Positions 27,242-36,591 are shown, counted from the stretch's first letter. The stretch: DNA of 64,000 nt from DATAFF01 sp963744915 (GCA_963744915.1 CAVUUY010000014.1:1-64000); one strand, 5' to 3'. The notes: generated by a model not told the origin, from the letters alone. Made by a program: numbers and translations.

Positions 27242-28309
27242 TCATGGTTGCTGTCCGCGGTCACGCAAGGTCTTCGCCCGGCTCCCGAGGAAGTGGTAAA
27301 TCATCAGCACCGCGGTCTTGATGCTGATATGGCTCACGTCGAATTGTGGGCAGAGTTCCGACACTTCCATGATGTCGGCGCCGAAGGAGCCCGCGGTGCG
27401 CGCAAGCTGGACGATCTCACGACCCTTCAGCCCGAAGCATTCAGGCGCGGTCGTTCCCGGCATGCAACTCGAGTCGATCGAGTTCGTATCCCAGGAGAAG
27501 TAGACACCGTTGGTCCCGTCCCAGGCGCGCGTGAAGATCTCCTTGGTGCATTCGACCACGCCCCGGCGTACAACTTCCTGCATTGGAATGAGACGGACGT
27601 CGTTATCGACGAAGAAATCGTACCAGTCCTTCGGATTGAGGCCGTTGCGCGAACCCATATGCACCATGTTTTTGGCGTTGCAGTTCGGGAGGTCGAGCGC
27701 GCGCGACGGCCCCGAGCAATTGGTGAAAGCGTTGCCCGCCCAATCGGGCGCCGCGTCGAGATGGCAATCGACGTGGAGATAGCCGATCGTGCCGTTTTTG
27801 TGGAAATCGGAAAGCGCGCGGGCGCCCGGGATCGGCACGGAATGGTCACCGCCGCAGAGGACTATTTTGGCGCCGCCATGCAGGCACTCCGTAAGGTAGT
27901 CGTAGATATATTCGTGCGATTTGGAATTGTTGCCGGGGACGATGGGAATGTCGCCGCAATCGACCACCCGGAAGAAGGTAAGGAGGTCGACCTCGTACTC
28001 AAACATATAGGGGAAGTATTGCGTCGAGGCTTCGCGGATGCCGGCGGCGCCCTGCGACGTGCCGGCGCGCACCACCTGGCCCTGATCCCAGGGCACGCCG
28101 ATGAAGCAGACCTTGGCGCCCATTGCGCGGATGACGTTGCGGTCCGGCGGGCAGTAGGGCGCACCCATAAAGGTGGCGATGCCTTGCGACTTGAACGTGC
28201 CGTTGTGCAGCTTCGGCGAATAGACGTGATCGTCGGACCCCTTGTGCTGATGCGGCCCGCGATGCTGATGCGGCACGTGCTGCCAGCCGGTTTGCGCCTC
28301 TCCGCTCAT
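27242..28309 (-). CDS. Ureohydrolase catalytic subunit, guanidine/metformin-hydrolase type
   Basis: A 355-residue ureohydrolase. Metal-site motifs are GGDHS at 153-157, HVDCHLD at 179-185 and FSWDTNSIDSS at 271-281. One position that is usually Asp in the last motif is Asn276. The N-terminus has a histidine-rich stretch (HVPHQHRGPHQHKG, 11-24). Paired paralogues, one with and one without metal ligands, beside hypA and hypB, are the hallmark of recently described nickel-dependent heteromeric ureohydrolases acting on guanidine derivatives. Guanidine, dimethylguanidine or a related compound would give urea (or a urea derivative) plus an amine. The start at 28309 overlaps the hypA stop by four bases. 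Substrate is inferred from context, not proven. Confidence 0.8.
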   Translation of the reverse strand: MSGEAQTGWQHVPHQHRGPHQHKGSDDHVYSPKLHNGTFKSQGIATFMGAPYCPPDRNVIRAMGAKVCFIGVPWDQGQVVRAGTSQGAAGIREASTQYFPYMFEYEVDLLTFFRVVDCGDIPIVPGNNSKSHEYIYDYLTECLHGGAKIVLCGGDHSVPIPGARALSDFHKNGTIGYLHVDCHLDAAPDWAGNAFTNCSGPSRALDLPNCNAKNMVHMGSRNGLNPKDWYDFFVDNDVRLIPMQEVVRRGVVECTKEIFTRAWDGTNGVYFSWDTNSIDSSCMPGTTAPECFGLKGREIVQLARTAGSFGADIMEVSELCPQFDVSHISIKTAVLMIYHFLGSRAKTLRDRGQQP

Positions 28310-28728
28310 CTGCTTCCCGCCTGTCGTGGATTAGTTTCGCCTTGCGGCACCGGAACCCGACCCTCGGGTGATGAGACGTTTTCGGGTGGCACCAGCCCGA
28401 TCGACACGAGCTGCATCTCACGGCCCGTCAGCACTTTCGGAGTCGGACGCCCGCAATCGGGGCAGCGAAAATTGTAGAGCGCCGCCGGCGTCTTCACCGC
28501 CTCGCAATAGGTGCAGAGCACCGTGAGCGGAACTTCGTCTATATTAAGGTACGCGCCCTCGCACAGCGTATTGCGCGACGCCGATGGGAAGCAAAAATAA
28601 AGCGAGCGCGCGATCCCGTTCAATACGCCCATGCGCAAGTTGATCTCGGCCACGCGCGTCGCGCCGAGGATTTCCGCTTGATGGCAGACCTGATCGACCA
28701 GGGTGGTTGCGATCGTCATTTCATGCAT
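28306..28728 (-). CDS. hypA: HypA-like nickel metallochaperone
   Basis: A 140-residue protein with the nickel-binding N-terminus MHEM (H2) and a zinc site from C72, C75, C89 and C92 (CTYC and CPDC). The last 35 residues are a proline-rich tail not usual in HypA. No hydrogenase genes are in the window, so the nickel is most likely for the adjacent ureohydrolase, as in guanidine hydrolase clusters that use HypA/HypB homologues. It overlaps hypB by eight bases and the catalytic subunit gene by four. Confidence 0.9.
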   Translation of the reverse strand: MHEMTIATTLVDQVCHQAEILGATRVAEINLRMGVLNGIARSLYFCFPSASRNTLCEGAYLNIDEVPLTVLCTYCEAVKTPAALYNFRCPDCGRPTPKVLTGREMQLVSIGLVPPENVSSPEGRVPVPQGETNPRQAGSR

Positions 28729-29527
28729 GGCAGGGCACCGCCGTTTCCGCCCGCGCCGCGCGCTCGGACGTCTTCCTCAGCCAATCGATCCAGCTCTCCA
28801 TGCCTTCGCCGCTCCGCGCTGACACTTTCAGCACAGCGATGTCCGGGTTGATCGCGCGCGCATGCGCGATACAGCGCTCGATGTCGAAATCAAGATGCGG
28901 CAGTAGGTCAACCTTCGACAGGACCATTGTGCTCGCGGCGGCAAACGCGTCCGGATATTTGAGCGGCTTATCGTCGCCTTCGGTCACCGAGAGTATCGCG
29001 ATCTTCTGCGCCTCGCCGAGATCGAACCCCGCAGGGCAGACAAGATTGCCAACATTCTCAATGAAGAGGATCGAATTTGGCTTGGGCGACAGATCGTCGA
29101 GCGCGTGCCCGACCATATGGGCGTCGAGATGGCAGCCCCGGCCGGTATTGATCTGAACCGTGGCGACGCCGGCCGAGCGGATGCGCTCAGCGTCGAGAGA
29201 GGTTTCCTGGTCGCCCTCGATCACCGCGACCGGCATTGCGGTCTTCAGCAGCTCGATGGTCTTGACCAGGAGCGTGGTCTTCCCCGAGCCCGGGCTCGAG
29301 ACGAGATTGACAGCGAATATCCGCGCCGCGTTCAGGCGCTCGCGATTCTCTCGGGCGTAGGCATCGTTCAGAGCCAGAATGTCCTTCTCGATGAGCACGA
29401 AGTCGGGCGCCGGCCGCGTTGCCGCATCATCGTGAGCGTGATGGTGGTGATGGTGCTGATGATGATAGTGATCGTGGTGATTGTGATGATGTTTGCCTTG
29501 ATGACTGCAACCGCATACGCCGCACAT
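28721..29527 (-). CDS. hypB: HypB-like nickel-inserting GTPase
   Basis: A 268-residue GTPase with the N-terminal nickel motif CGVCGC (residues 2-7), a dense histidine run (residues 13-33) and a G domain: SSPGSGKTT, EGDQETSLDAERI, then GRGCHLDAHMVGHAL with the metal-binding Cys-His pair, and SKVDLLPHLDF. All features of an active HypB are present. An AACGATC spacer and GGAGG ribosome-binding site precede the ATG. First intact gene of the ureohydrolase operon. Confidence 0.93.
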   Translation of the reverse strand: MCGVCGCSHQGKHHHNHHDHYHHQHHHHHHAHDDAATRPAPDFVLIEKDILALNDAYARENRERLNAARIFAVNLVSSPGSGKTTLLVKTIELLKTAMPVAVIEGDQETSLDAERIRSAGVATVQINTGRGCHLDAHMVGHALDDLSPKPNSILFIENVGNLVCPAGFDLGEAQKIAILSVTEGDDKPLKYPDAFAAASTMVLSKVDLLPHLDFDIERCIAHARAINPDIAVLKVSARSGEGMESWIDWLRKTSERAARAETAVPCHA

Positions 29528-29655
29528 GATCGTTCCTCCGGATAGCTCTCAGTGGGGCAAGGCCAAGGACCGACGCGTGCGCTCGGGCAGCGCCGCGGCA
29601 AGCGAGGTGGGATAGATACTCACCATGACCGGTTACTCTCTGTGGCGCGTCAGCC

Positions 29656-29681
29656 CCGGCCGGGCGAGGAGGCCCGGCCGG
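29656..29681. terminator. Strong GC hairpin between the transporter remnant and hypB
   Basis: CCGGCCGGGC and GCCCGGCCGG form a perfect ten-base-pair stem around a six-base loop. There is no T run on the minus strand, so it may act as an attenuator or messenger-stabilising hairpin between genes rather than a true terminator. Confidence 0.5.
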
Positions 29682-29692
29682 AAGCCTTCACC

Positions 29693-30510
29693 TTAGCCGC
29701 GATAACCGCTGTCGTACAGGTCCTTGAGCAGGCTGCAGTCGATACCTTGTCCGCTGGATACTCCTTCTTCACTACGCCGAACTTTACCCACCAGAAATCG
29801 GTCAGCTTGTAGTGATCGACCATCTGTCCGTTTTCTGTCCGAAGGGCGGGTTGCCGGGCGCCACGCCGCAGAACTGCGCGGCCTCAATGAAGGTGTAAGG
29901 ATAGAGGCCGGAATCGAGCCCGTTGCCGTCCTTGCCGATAACAAGGTCGATATCTGCCACTGACATTTTCATCCGATCGATGATGATCCTGTTTGCCTCC
30001 TCGGGGTTCTTCTTCCAATAGCCAATGACGTCATACATCGCCTTGAGCGCCTTCAGTGCGACCCCGCGATTGTTCTTGGCCCAATCGGTGTTGATGAAAT
30101 GCGCGTCCGCGATCAGCGCATTCTGGGTCCATTCCGGGTCGGCAGTGCTGGCGACGACCTTGGCGCCTTCGATCGCCTTTCAGGGACTGTGTGCCGAAAG
30201 GCTCCCATAACTCGGCTCCTCCGACAGTGCCGCTGATCATGGCGGCAGCGGCCTGATCCATGATGACATTGACATACTCGACCGAGTTGAACGGAAGCCC
30301 GTTCTTTTCGAGATAGATGCCCATCATGATCTGGGGCAGGCGGCCCACAATGACCGCGACCTTCTTGAGATCCAGGGCCTCCTTGATCTCGAGGCGCAGA
30401 ACGATTTTGTCTGTGCCGTGCGAGAGATTGCCGTAGGCGAACATGCGAATTGGCATGTTACGCTCGGCCATGCCCTGGCGCCGCTTTCCCAAGCCCTGGG
30501 CTGTCTGTCT
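29693..30510 (-). pseudogene. ABC transporter substrate-binding protein (NitT/TauT type), heavily frameshifted
   Basis: Reading across at least three frames gives a continuous periplasmic-binding-protein sequence: LGKRRQGMAERN, VGRLPQIMMGIYLEKNGLPF, AAAAMISGTVGGAELWEPF, NTDWAKNNRG, KAMYDVIGYWKKNPEEANRI, YTFIEAAQFCGVAPGNP, LTDFWWVKFGVVKKEYPAD, and the end LLKDLYDSGYRG. The class binds nitrate, taurine, guanidine-like or similar small solutes. The N-terminal signal region is missing at 30510 and no permease or ATPase gene follows. It lies upstream of hypB on the same strand, so it probably once served substrate uptake for the ureohydrolase. Confidence 0.7.
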
Positions 30511-30785
30511 CAGCAGGTACAAGCAGTGTCTTCGCTATCAAAGATCAAGTGTAAGTGAACCGCTCGGTTGCGGCAGCAAAGGAGAACCTCGTCTTCGCCG
30601 GTTGGCGCGAGCGGCTCGGTCGGGTAAAGTACCTTTCCGTCGAGCAGCCTTGTCTTGCAGGTGCTGCACGCGCCGGCGCGGCAACTAAATTCTGGAGCCA
30701 AGCCATTTGCCTCCGCGAAATCGAGGAGAGAGGCATATCTTTCGTCCCATAGTGTTAAAAGATTCGACTTGGCGAACGTGACGCT
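30510..30785 (-). pseudogene. [2Fe-2S] ferredoxin domain fragment
   Basis: The frame shows VTFAKSNLLTLWDERYASLL, then SCRAGACSTCKTRLLDGKV and DEVLLCC. This is the Cys-x4-Cys-x2-Cys ... Cys arrangement of plant-type ferredoxin domains found at the C-terminus of oxidoreductases. Nothing upstream looks like the rest of such an enzyme, and the C-terminus runs into the transporter remnant. It is a fragment of unknown parent. Confidence 0.6.
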
Positions 30786-32059
30786 CTTCGCGAGCAAGAC
30801 GCCAGGATCAGACCGATTTGAAGGTGCGCCGCCGGTGCGAGCTGAACTCCGAACTGGGGCAGCACGACTCCCACATTCCGACTGCGATCCCGCATCCGAC
30901 GGCGACGTTCGCGAGCGTCTCGAGCTCACTTGAGCGACGGGTCTGGCTAATGCAGCGGCGACCTTCAGCCGTTTTGGCGAACGGCCCACGATTCGCGACC
31001 TCTAGGTGGTACGCTTCCGCTTTCCGATGCGCTCGCGATACGTGTGGTGCTCTGGCCTCACACAGAGACATTCGTCACGTCCGGTCTCGATCGGCACTCT
31101 GCTTTCAGAGCCATTGGGGACCACTTCCGAGTTCAATCCGCAACTATAAGTTTACTCGCCGAATTGCTGGAATGTTGAACCATATAGTTTTCTCCGCTGT
31201 TTGATTGCTCTATAAGGCTGCCCAACATTCCATCTTTCATAAGGTTCGGTCATGCCGGGTAGTCTACGGTGATTGACTTGATGACGACACCCAACGTTCC
31301 GATGTGGGCAGTTATCTTGGTTCTCCTGATTCCGATTGTGATAGGCTGGCCCGTTGCCTTCGTCGACGATATCGCTCGACTGAAAGATTGGTGGACTCGC
31401 CGGCGGCGATGAATATCGTCCGCCAGCTCATCCGAAACGATGAGGCCTGGTCTGATCCTCGAGTGCTGAGTCTTCGTATTTCAACAAGGTCTCCCGAGTT
31501 GTTATCCGTCTCGATGCCCTTGGCACTCAGGACGAGGGCATAGAGCTCGGCTTGATCACGCTCAGCGCAGCGTCGCACCTCCATGACTCTTTACGACCTC
31601 GTTTCCATGTTGCCCCAGATTCACAACTCTATCGAGATGTCCTCATGAGGTATGCGGTTGGAAGCATGCGCACAAGGGCGGCCCACCGGGGCCGTGTCAG
31701 GCAGCCGCGAGCCTGGCCGGCACTACGTTCGCGCTCCTCCAGCCCCCTATCGCGAAGCCGCGTTTAACGCTGAGGCGAGGCCGCTGCTGTGTCTGTAGGC
31801 AGCATCTGTATCGTTTGGGCTAGCTGGCATGTCGATCCTTTGAGAGCAGTCCGAACCGGAATGTCGAGTGGCGCGCCGCCTGTGTGGCCGCCTGTGCGCC
31901 GGTGGATTCCCCCCCACCGTCAATTCTAGAAGCGGGTGCAACTACGCCGGTGCGCGGAAACGGGTAGAGCCGACCCACCAGAGGTGCTCCATGCCTCTAC
32001 ACTGCTCTACCGCGATAGCGTGACAAACTATATACTCGCCCCTTGGTGGAGGCTTCAAA
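30786..32059. other. Gene-poor region with one small possible gene
   Basis: Apart from the 43-codon frame at 31281-31412, no supported gene is seen. Base composition and short fragments suggest degraded sequence. Confidence 0.45.
31281..31412 (+). CDS. Possible 43-residue single-helix membrane protein
   Basis: ATG at 31281 opens a frame reading MTTPNVPMWAVILVLLIPIV, then GWPVAFVDDIARLKDWW and RRRR before TGA. One strong membrane helix (residues 8-25) is followed by an amphipathic stretch and a positive C-terminus, which is what a small membrane protein should look like. No good ribosome-binding site is visible. No family known. Confidence 0.4.
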   Translation: MTTPNVPMWAVILVLLIPIVIGWPVAFVDDIARLKDWWTRRRR

Positions 32060-32669
32060 ATGTATGTCTTATACGGAGGGAAATTTACGCGGGCTTTGTT
32101 GGTGCAAATGGTTCTTGACGAGGGCGATATTCCCTATGAGCTTCGCGAGATTAACATTCTGGAACGCGAACACCTGGGTCCAACCTATCGTTCTATCAAT
32201 CCCGCAGGGCTAATTCCGGCGATAATCACACCAGAAGGCGATGTGCTTCACGAAACGCCGGCGATCATGATGTATCTCGCTGAACGACACGGCTTAACTC
32301 ACCTTGCACCTGATTCGTCCGATCGGGATCGTGGTAAGTTTCTCACCGCTGTATTCTTCATCGCCAGTGAAATTCAACCAGAAATGAAGCGCTTTTTTTA
32401 CCCCCATCGTTACTCCCAACGAATAGCGGATAACGAAACCGTACAACATCGTGCCAAGGATTGCGTTTTCGGGCACTTCTCAGTCATTGAAAAGCGTATT
32501 ACGGAGAATGGTCCATTTCAGTTGGGAGAACGGTTCAGTCTTGCGGATCTCTACCTTTGCTTCTGCGATTGCGACGCTCGATCTTGAGGCTTGCACTCAG
32601 AGATTTCCAGCATTGACGCGGCTTTACGAACTGACTCGGGCGAGGCCGAAAAACCCGTCCCCGACATGA
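32060..32669 (+). pseudogene. Glutathione S-transferase, one frameshift
   Basis: MYVLYGGKFTRALLVQMVLD starts the thioredoxin-like N-domain; INPAGLIPAIITPEG supplies the cis-proline loop and HETPAIMMYLAERHG the glutathione-contacting segment. The helical C-domain follows (SLADLYL) but the frame is lost near 32565 and resumes as ATLDLEACTQRFPALTRLYE to a stop at 32669. Length is 3n+1. Corrected length would be about 203 residues, normal for a bacterial GST. Substrate unknown. Confidence 0.75.
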
Positions 32670-33007
32670 TTGAGGCAGAGGACATGATTCGCGAAGATAT
32701 GAACATGCAAAAAGCGACGCCGGCAGGTGTCATCCCTTGAATTGTCTTTGTTGTTGCGCCGGAGCTTGAATATTAAATGCTAACAGGATCTACCCGGTCG
32801 AGGGGTCAGAGCCCCGCCGCGCCTCTGCACTTGCGCCAGAGAGCTCCGGTGCCACCCCGAGGGCTATTTCATTCGAGCGCGGCTTTTTTCAGCGCGGGTC
32901 CATCTGAGCACCACCAGGACGGTGGCCAAGCCTGCGCCGCAATTTCAGTCGCGAGCCCAGAATGACGCTGTGCGGATTTGAAGTCTTCATTGATTTGGAG
33001 GCAGCAC
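32670..33007. other. Intergenic; no supported gene
   Basis: About 340 bases with no convincing frame. It ends in the ribosome-binding site of the GFA-like gene. Confidence 0.5.
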
Positions 33008-33488
33008 ATGGCCAAACCAGCCTCAGCAGCAGGACGAGCCACCGGCCAATGCCTGTGCGGCAAGGTCGAATTCGAGATCGACGTGCCGGCGCGCTGGGCC
33101 TGGCACGATCATTCTACCGCGAGCCGTCGCGCGCACGGCGCGGCCTATGCCACATATGTCGGGAGTTGGGGCAAGCGTTTCCGTATCACGAAAGGCGAAA
33201 GCGCGATCGCGCGCTACGAGCACAAGGCATCCAATACCACGCGCAGCTTCTGCTCGAACTGCGGCACGCCCGTGACTTCTTCGAGCGCCCACGCTCGCCG
33301 CACATGGTCAACATCCCGCGTGCGCTGTTCGCCGAGCGGACCGGACGGGAGCCGCTCTATCACATCGCGATCGAGGAACTGCAGGAATGGACCTATTCCG
33401 GAGAACCGCTGGCGCCGTTGAAGGGCTTTCCCGGCGTGGTCTGGCAGCGCTCGAAAGAAGAAAACGCATCGCCGGCGACGATCCGTTC
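33008..33488 (+). pseudogene. GFA-family (Mss4-fold) zinc protein, frameshifted
   Basis: ATG at 33008 follows a GGAGG site. The start MAKPASAAGRATGQCLCGKV has the CxCG zinc motif and the second pair is CSNCGTPV. After that the frame changes near 33270 and continues as RSPHMVNIPRALFAERTG, YHIAIEELQEWTYSGEPL and GFPGVVWQRSK. The GFA family includes glutathione-dependent formaldehyde-activating enzymes and many uncharacterised relatives. Its C-terminal end is unclear because the frame runs into the next pseudogene. Confidence 0.65.
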
Positions 33489-33631
33489 GAGCTCGCGCCT
33501 GACGATCTTTGAGCGCCTGCTTGCCTGCGCAGGGCAGGCACGAGCGCATTCCATTTCCGTCTACCCGCCAAGTTTTGTCATGTTGCGAGGCCCGCGCGCA
33601 ACGGACCCCGGAAGGAGGAAGCGTCCCGAAC

Positions 33632-35295
33632 GAAGAATCTGGATTACCGGCCGTTCGGCCTTCTTGCGCTGCTCAAGGACCGAGGGCATTACCCATCTGT
33701 TCGGCAATCCCGGCACCCCGAACTGCCGATCATGCATGCGCTGAAGGACCACCCCGACCTCACCTATGTGATGGCGATGCAGGAAAGTCTCGTTGTCGCG
33801 ATCGCCGATGGATACAGCCGTGCCTCGGGCGGCTGGTCGCCTGCAATGTCCATGTCGCGCCGGGGCTCGGCAACGCGATGGGCTCGCTGTTCAATGCAAA
33901 ATTCACGGGTACGCCGATGATCCTCACCGCCGGCCAGCAGGAGCAGGGGCATGGGCTGATGGAGCCCGTATTGTATGGCCCGCTGGTACAGATGGCGGAG
34001 CCGCTCGTGAAATGGGCGGTAGAAGTGACGCGACTGGAGGATCTGCCGCGCATCGTGCGCCGCGCCGCCAAGATCGCGACCACGCCGCCGACCGGGCCGG
34101 TGTTCATCTCGCTGCCCGGCGACATCCTGCAATTCCGAGGCCGGCATCGAGCTCGGCCGCTCCACCCGCGTCGATACGCGCGTGCGTCCGTCGGATGAAT
34201 TGCTGCAGGCGCTGACCCAGCGCATCCTGAGAGCGCAGCGGCCGGTGATTGTCGCGGGCGACGAGATCGTCAAGAGCGACGCGCTCGCGGAGGCTGCTCA
34301 GCTCGCCGAGACGCTCGGCGCGCCGGCGCTATCAATGCTCGACGCCCTGATGGCGCGCATTTCCTGTCCGAAAACCCGTGCTTCCTCGGCGCGCTGTCAC
34401 GCCTTCAGAAGCAGGTGCGCGAGGTGCTCTCGCCCACGATCTGATGATCGTGCTCGGCGCCGATCCCTTGCGCATGTCCGTCCATAGCGTGGTCGATCCG
34501 CTGCCGGACGGGCTTTCCATCGTTCAGGTCGGTCTGGTCGATTGGGATCTCGCCAAGAATTATGGCACGGAGATTGCGCTAAAGGCCGACGTGAAGGAGA
34601 CCCTTCGTGCGCTGGTGCCCGCGCTGAAGTCGGCCGGCGGCGCGGCGCTGGAGACGCGCGCCAAAAACGGCATTGCAGAGCTTGCGGAGAAGAACTGGTC
34701 GGCGAAACGCAAGGCCGCGGTCGCGCAGATTTCCAGAGCCGCGAGCAAGTGCCCGATCGATCCCGATTGGCTCGCGCTGCAGCTCGTCGAGTCGATGCCG
34801 GACAATGCCATCCTGGTCGATGAAGGCCTCACCTCGTCGCGGCAGGTGCTGACGCTGCGCCCCCATCGCGACCGCTACGGCTATCATGCGCTGGCCTCCG
34901 GCGGCATCGGCTGGGGCTTGCCGGCCTCCGTCGGCGTCAGCCTTGCCAATCCGGAGCGGCCGGTCGTGTGCTTCTCCGGCGACGGCAGCGCGATGTACTC
35001 GATCCAGGCGCTGTGGACCGCCGCGCATCACAAGCTGCCGCTCTCGGTCGTGATCGTCAACAATGGCGGCTACCGCATCATCAAGCAGCGCCTGCTCGCC
35101 CTCGATGGCGACGATCGATCATGTCGGCATGGATTTCGCCGACCGCCGGTCGATTTCGCCGGCGTTGCGAAATTGCTCGGGCTGGAAGCGATCCGGATCA
35201 GCGATCCCGCCCAGTTGAAGCCGCAACTGAAGTCGGCGTTTGCGCGCCCCGGCGCGAAGCTGATCGAGGTGATGGTGAGCAACGCGGTGAATTGA
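33632..35295 (+). pseudogene. Thiamine-pyrophosphate enzyme (acetolactate synthase/benzoylformate decarboxylase-like), multiply frameshifted
   Basis: A complete ThDP enzyme can be pieced together over four or more frame changes: THLFGNPGT, LTYVMAMQESLVVAIADGYS, NVHVAPGLGNAMGSLFNAKF, MILTAGQQEQGHGLMEP, PTGPVFISLPGDIL, then from 34378 one long frame with DEGLTSSRQVL, ASGGIGWGLPASVGVSLANP and the ThDP/Mg motif SGDGSAMYSIQALWTAAHH with VIVNNGGYRIIK. Near 35120 two compensating indels scramble a short stretch before PPVDFAGVAKLLGLEAIRIS. Total length matches a 550-residue enzyme. The substrate is not determined. Confidence 0.75.
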
Positions 35296-35358
35296 TTTCG
35301 ATCGTCATCGCGGGAATGTAGGGAGAGCAAAGCGAACCCACCCTTTGCGAACCGTCTC

Positions 35359-35616
35359 TTGCATGAAGCCTCCGAAGACCGTGGTACTACGCCCCCCATT
35401 AGACCTCGGGACGCCAGTTGGCACGGCGTCCAGGTTCAAGTTTGTTGTGACCCCTGGCTGCTGCAAGCCGTCGACGCAGCTCGAGAGCTCGAGAGGTTCA
35501 AACCTTCCCGGCCGGAGATGTTGAGTCGGTTGGCGTGGCAAGTATTGCGGGAGCGTGGCCTGTTGAGAGATTCCGGGCGAGTGACGAACTTGGCGACACT
35601 TCGCAAGGAGGCTTAG
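35359..35616 (+). CDS. Possible ribbon-helix-helix-like small protein
   Basis: An 85-residue frame. The segment WLLQAVDAARELERFKPSRP followed by EMLSRLAWQVLRERGLL loosely resembles the strand-helix-helix pattern of ribbon-helix-helix DNA-binding proteins, in which SRPE begins the second helix. The N-terminal 25 residues look unrelated. There is no toxin gene beside it. Weak assignment; could be non-coding. Confidence 0.3.
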   Translation: MHEASEDRGTTPPIRPRDASWHGVQVQVCCDPWLLQAVDAARELERFKPSRPEMLSRLAWQVLRERGLLRDSGRVTNLATLRKEA

Positions 35617-35729
35617 GCCACGTCTGCTTGCGGCTGGCTAGGAGACATTCCGCGCTGGCTTGCAGATGTCTCAGAAGGGCCATAAGCGGACCTCTGCAGC
35701 GAACGAGGCCTCGCGCTCGAGCCGCCGCT

Positions 35730-35966
35730 CGACTGGATCCGGTTCAGATAACCGTAAATGTACAGCTTTAGCAGGACCGATGGATGGTAAGAGGGTCGTC
35801 CCGTCGCCTTGGGATCGACCGCGACAAACCCGAGCCGCGCGAGATCAAGTTCACCGACGAAGACATCCACCACCCGAACCGGATCGTCCTCGTTGATCCA
35901 GTCCTCCAAGCATTCCGGAAACAGCGACGACTGACCGCGATCTACCCCATCAACGAAGCGCTTCAT
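35730..35966 (-). pseudogene. IS1182-family transposase, 5' fragment
   Basis: From ATG 35966 the frame reads MKRFVDGVDRGQSSLFPECL, WINEDDPVRVVDVFVGELDL, GRPSYHPSVLLKLYIYGYLN and RIQSS, the conserved N-terminal domain of IS1182-type transposases. It breaks near 35730, where a second frame gives RRLEREA and then unrelated sequence. The catalytic domain is absent. Remnant of an old insertion. Confidence 0.8.
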
Positions 35967-36591
35967 TCGATCCCCCGCGAATCTCAGGGGAATCATATTC
36001 TCTCACTTGGGCGTTTTCACACAACTAGGTTCATTAGCAGCTCAGGTGCATCGATTCGTTTATGTCCGGTGTAACACTTAAAGCGAACCTCGGACATAGC
36101 GGCGACGTGACGTAAGAAATGTTGAGGAGGTTGCAGCGACGTGATTTGAGGAGCGGCAGAGGTGGCCGTCGATTTCTTCGAACACCTCTGCCTGGCTGCC
36201 GCTCAGAGAGGGGGCGGGGGCGAGAGCGGCAACGGTTCGAGGCTATGCGAAACAAGCCTTCCTTAGCTGTGACTTTTCCCACACCGCACGAATATGATCA
36301 GGCGCGTGCGGAGGGTGCGGCTATCATTGCGCACCACACGGCCGCGAACGGGAGAAGAGCCGGTGATCTCGCCAGAAATCCCCTCTCCTTTTCTCAGACC
36401 GCTCGCGTTCTCCGATCCTTCAAAACACAAAAGACCGACACACGGCTGAGCCCGAGGCTTTCGGCGATCGCCTCAGGCTTCACCCTGCCCCTCACAGCTG
36501 AATCGCAACGTTATCCTGGCGCTGGGCCGTCGGAACCCGTGCCTGCCCTCGGCCTTGGCTCTAGCCACGCCCTCGCTCACGCTCGTCTTGG
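35967..36591. other. Intergenic, with one long hairpin
   Basis: No supported gene. The main structure is the inverted repeat at 36151-36204, listed separately. The region lies downstream of fmdB (minus strand), so it is probably the 3' end of the amide operon and flanking DNA. Confidence 0.45.
36151..36204. repeat. Long inverted repeat/hairpin
   Basis: GAGCGGCAG (36151-36159) pairs with CTGCCGCTC (36196-36204), and an overlapping inner pair GCAGAGGTG (36156-36164) with CACCTCTGC (36183-36191). The two alternatives share bases, so the RNA could take either of two folds. No T run follows on either strand. It could be a small-RNA structure, a protein site, or an insertion-sequence end. Confidence 0.45.

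Noticed and set aside
27248..28477. A 409-codon plus-strand frame
   Set aside because: Antisense to the ureohydrolase catalytic subunit and hypA; composition is typical of a GC-rich shadow frame.
29367..29520. CRISPR-like or microsatellite repeat
   Set aside because: The TGATGATG-like run is the coding sequence of the histidine-rich segment of HypB.
28306..29527. Hydrogenase maturation operon
   Set aside because: Only hypA and hypB are present, with no hypCDEF or hydrogenase subunits, and they overlap the ureohydrolase gene.
29528..29700. A guanidine riboswitch ahead of hypB
   Set aside because: No pair of ACGR-loop hairpins or other known guanidine-riboswitch core could be found; only a GC-rich hairpin is present.
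35613..35996. A complete IS1182 element
   Set aside because: Only the N-terminal domain is present; the frame breaks near 35730 and no catalytic domain follows.
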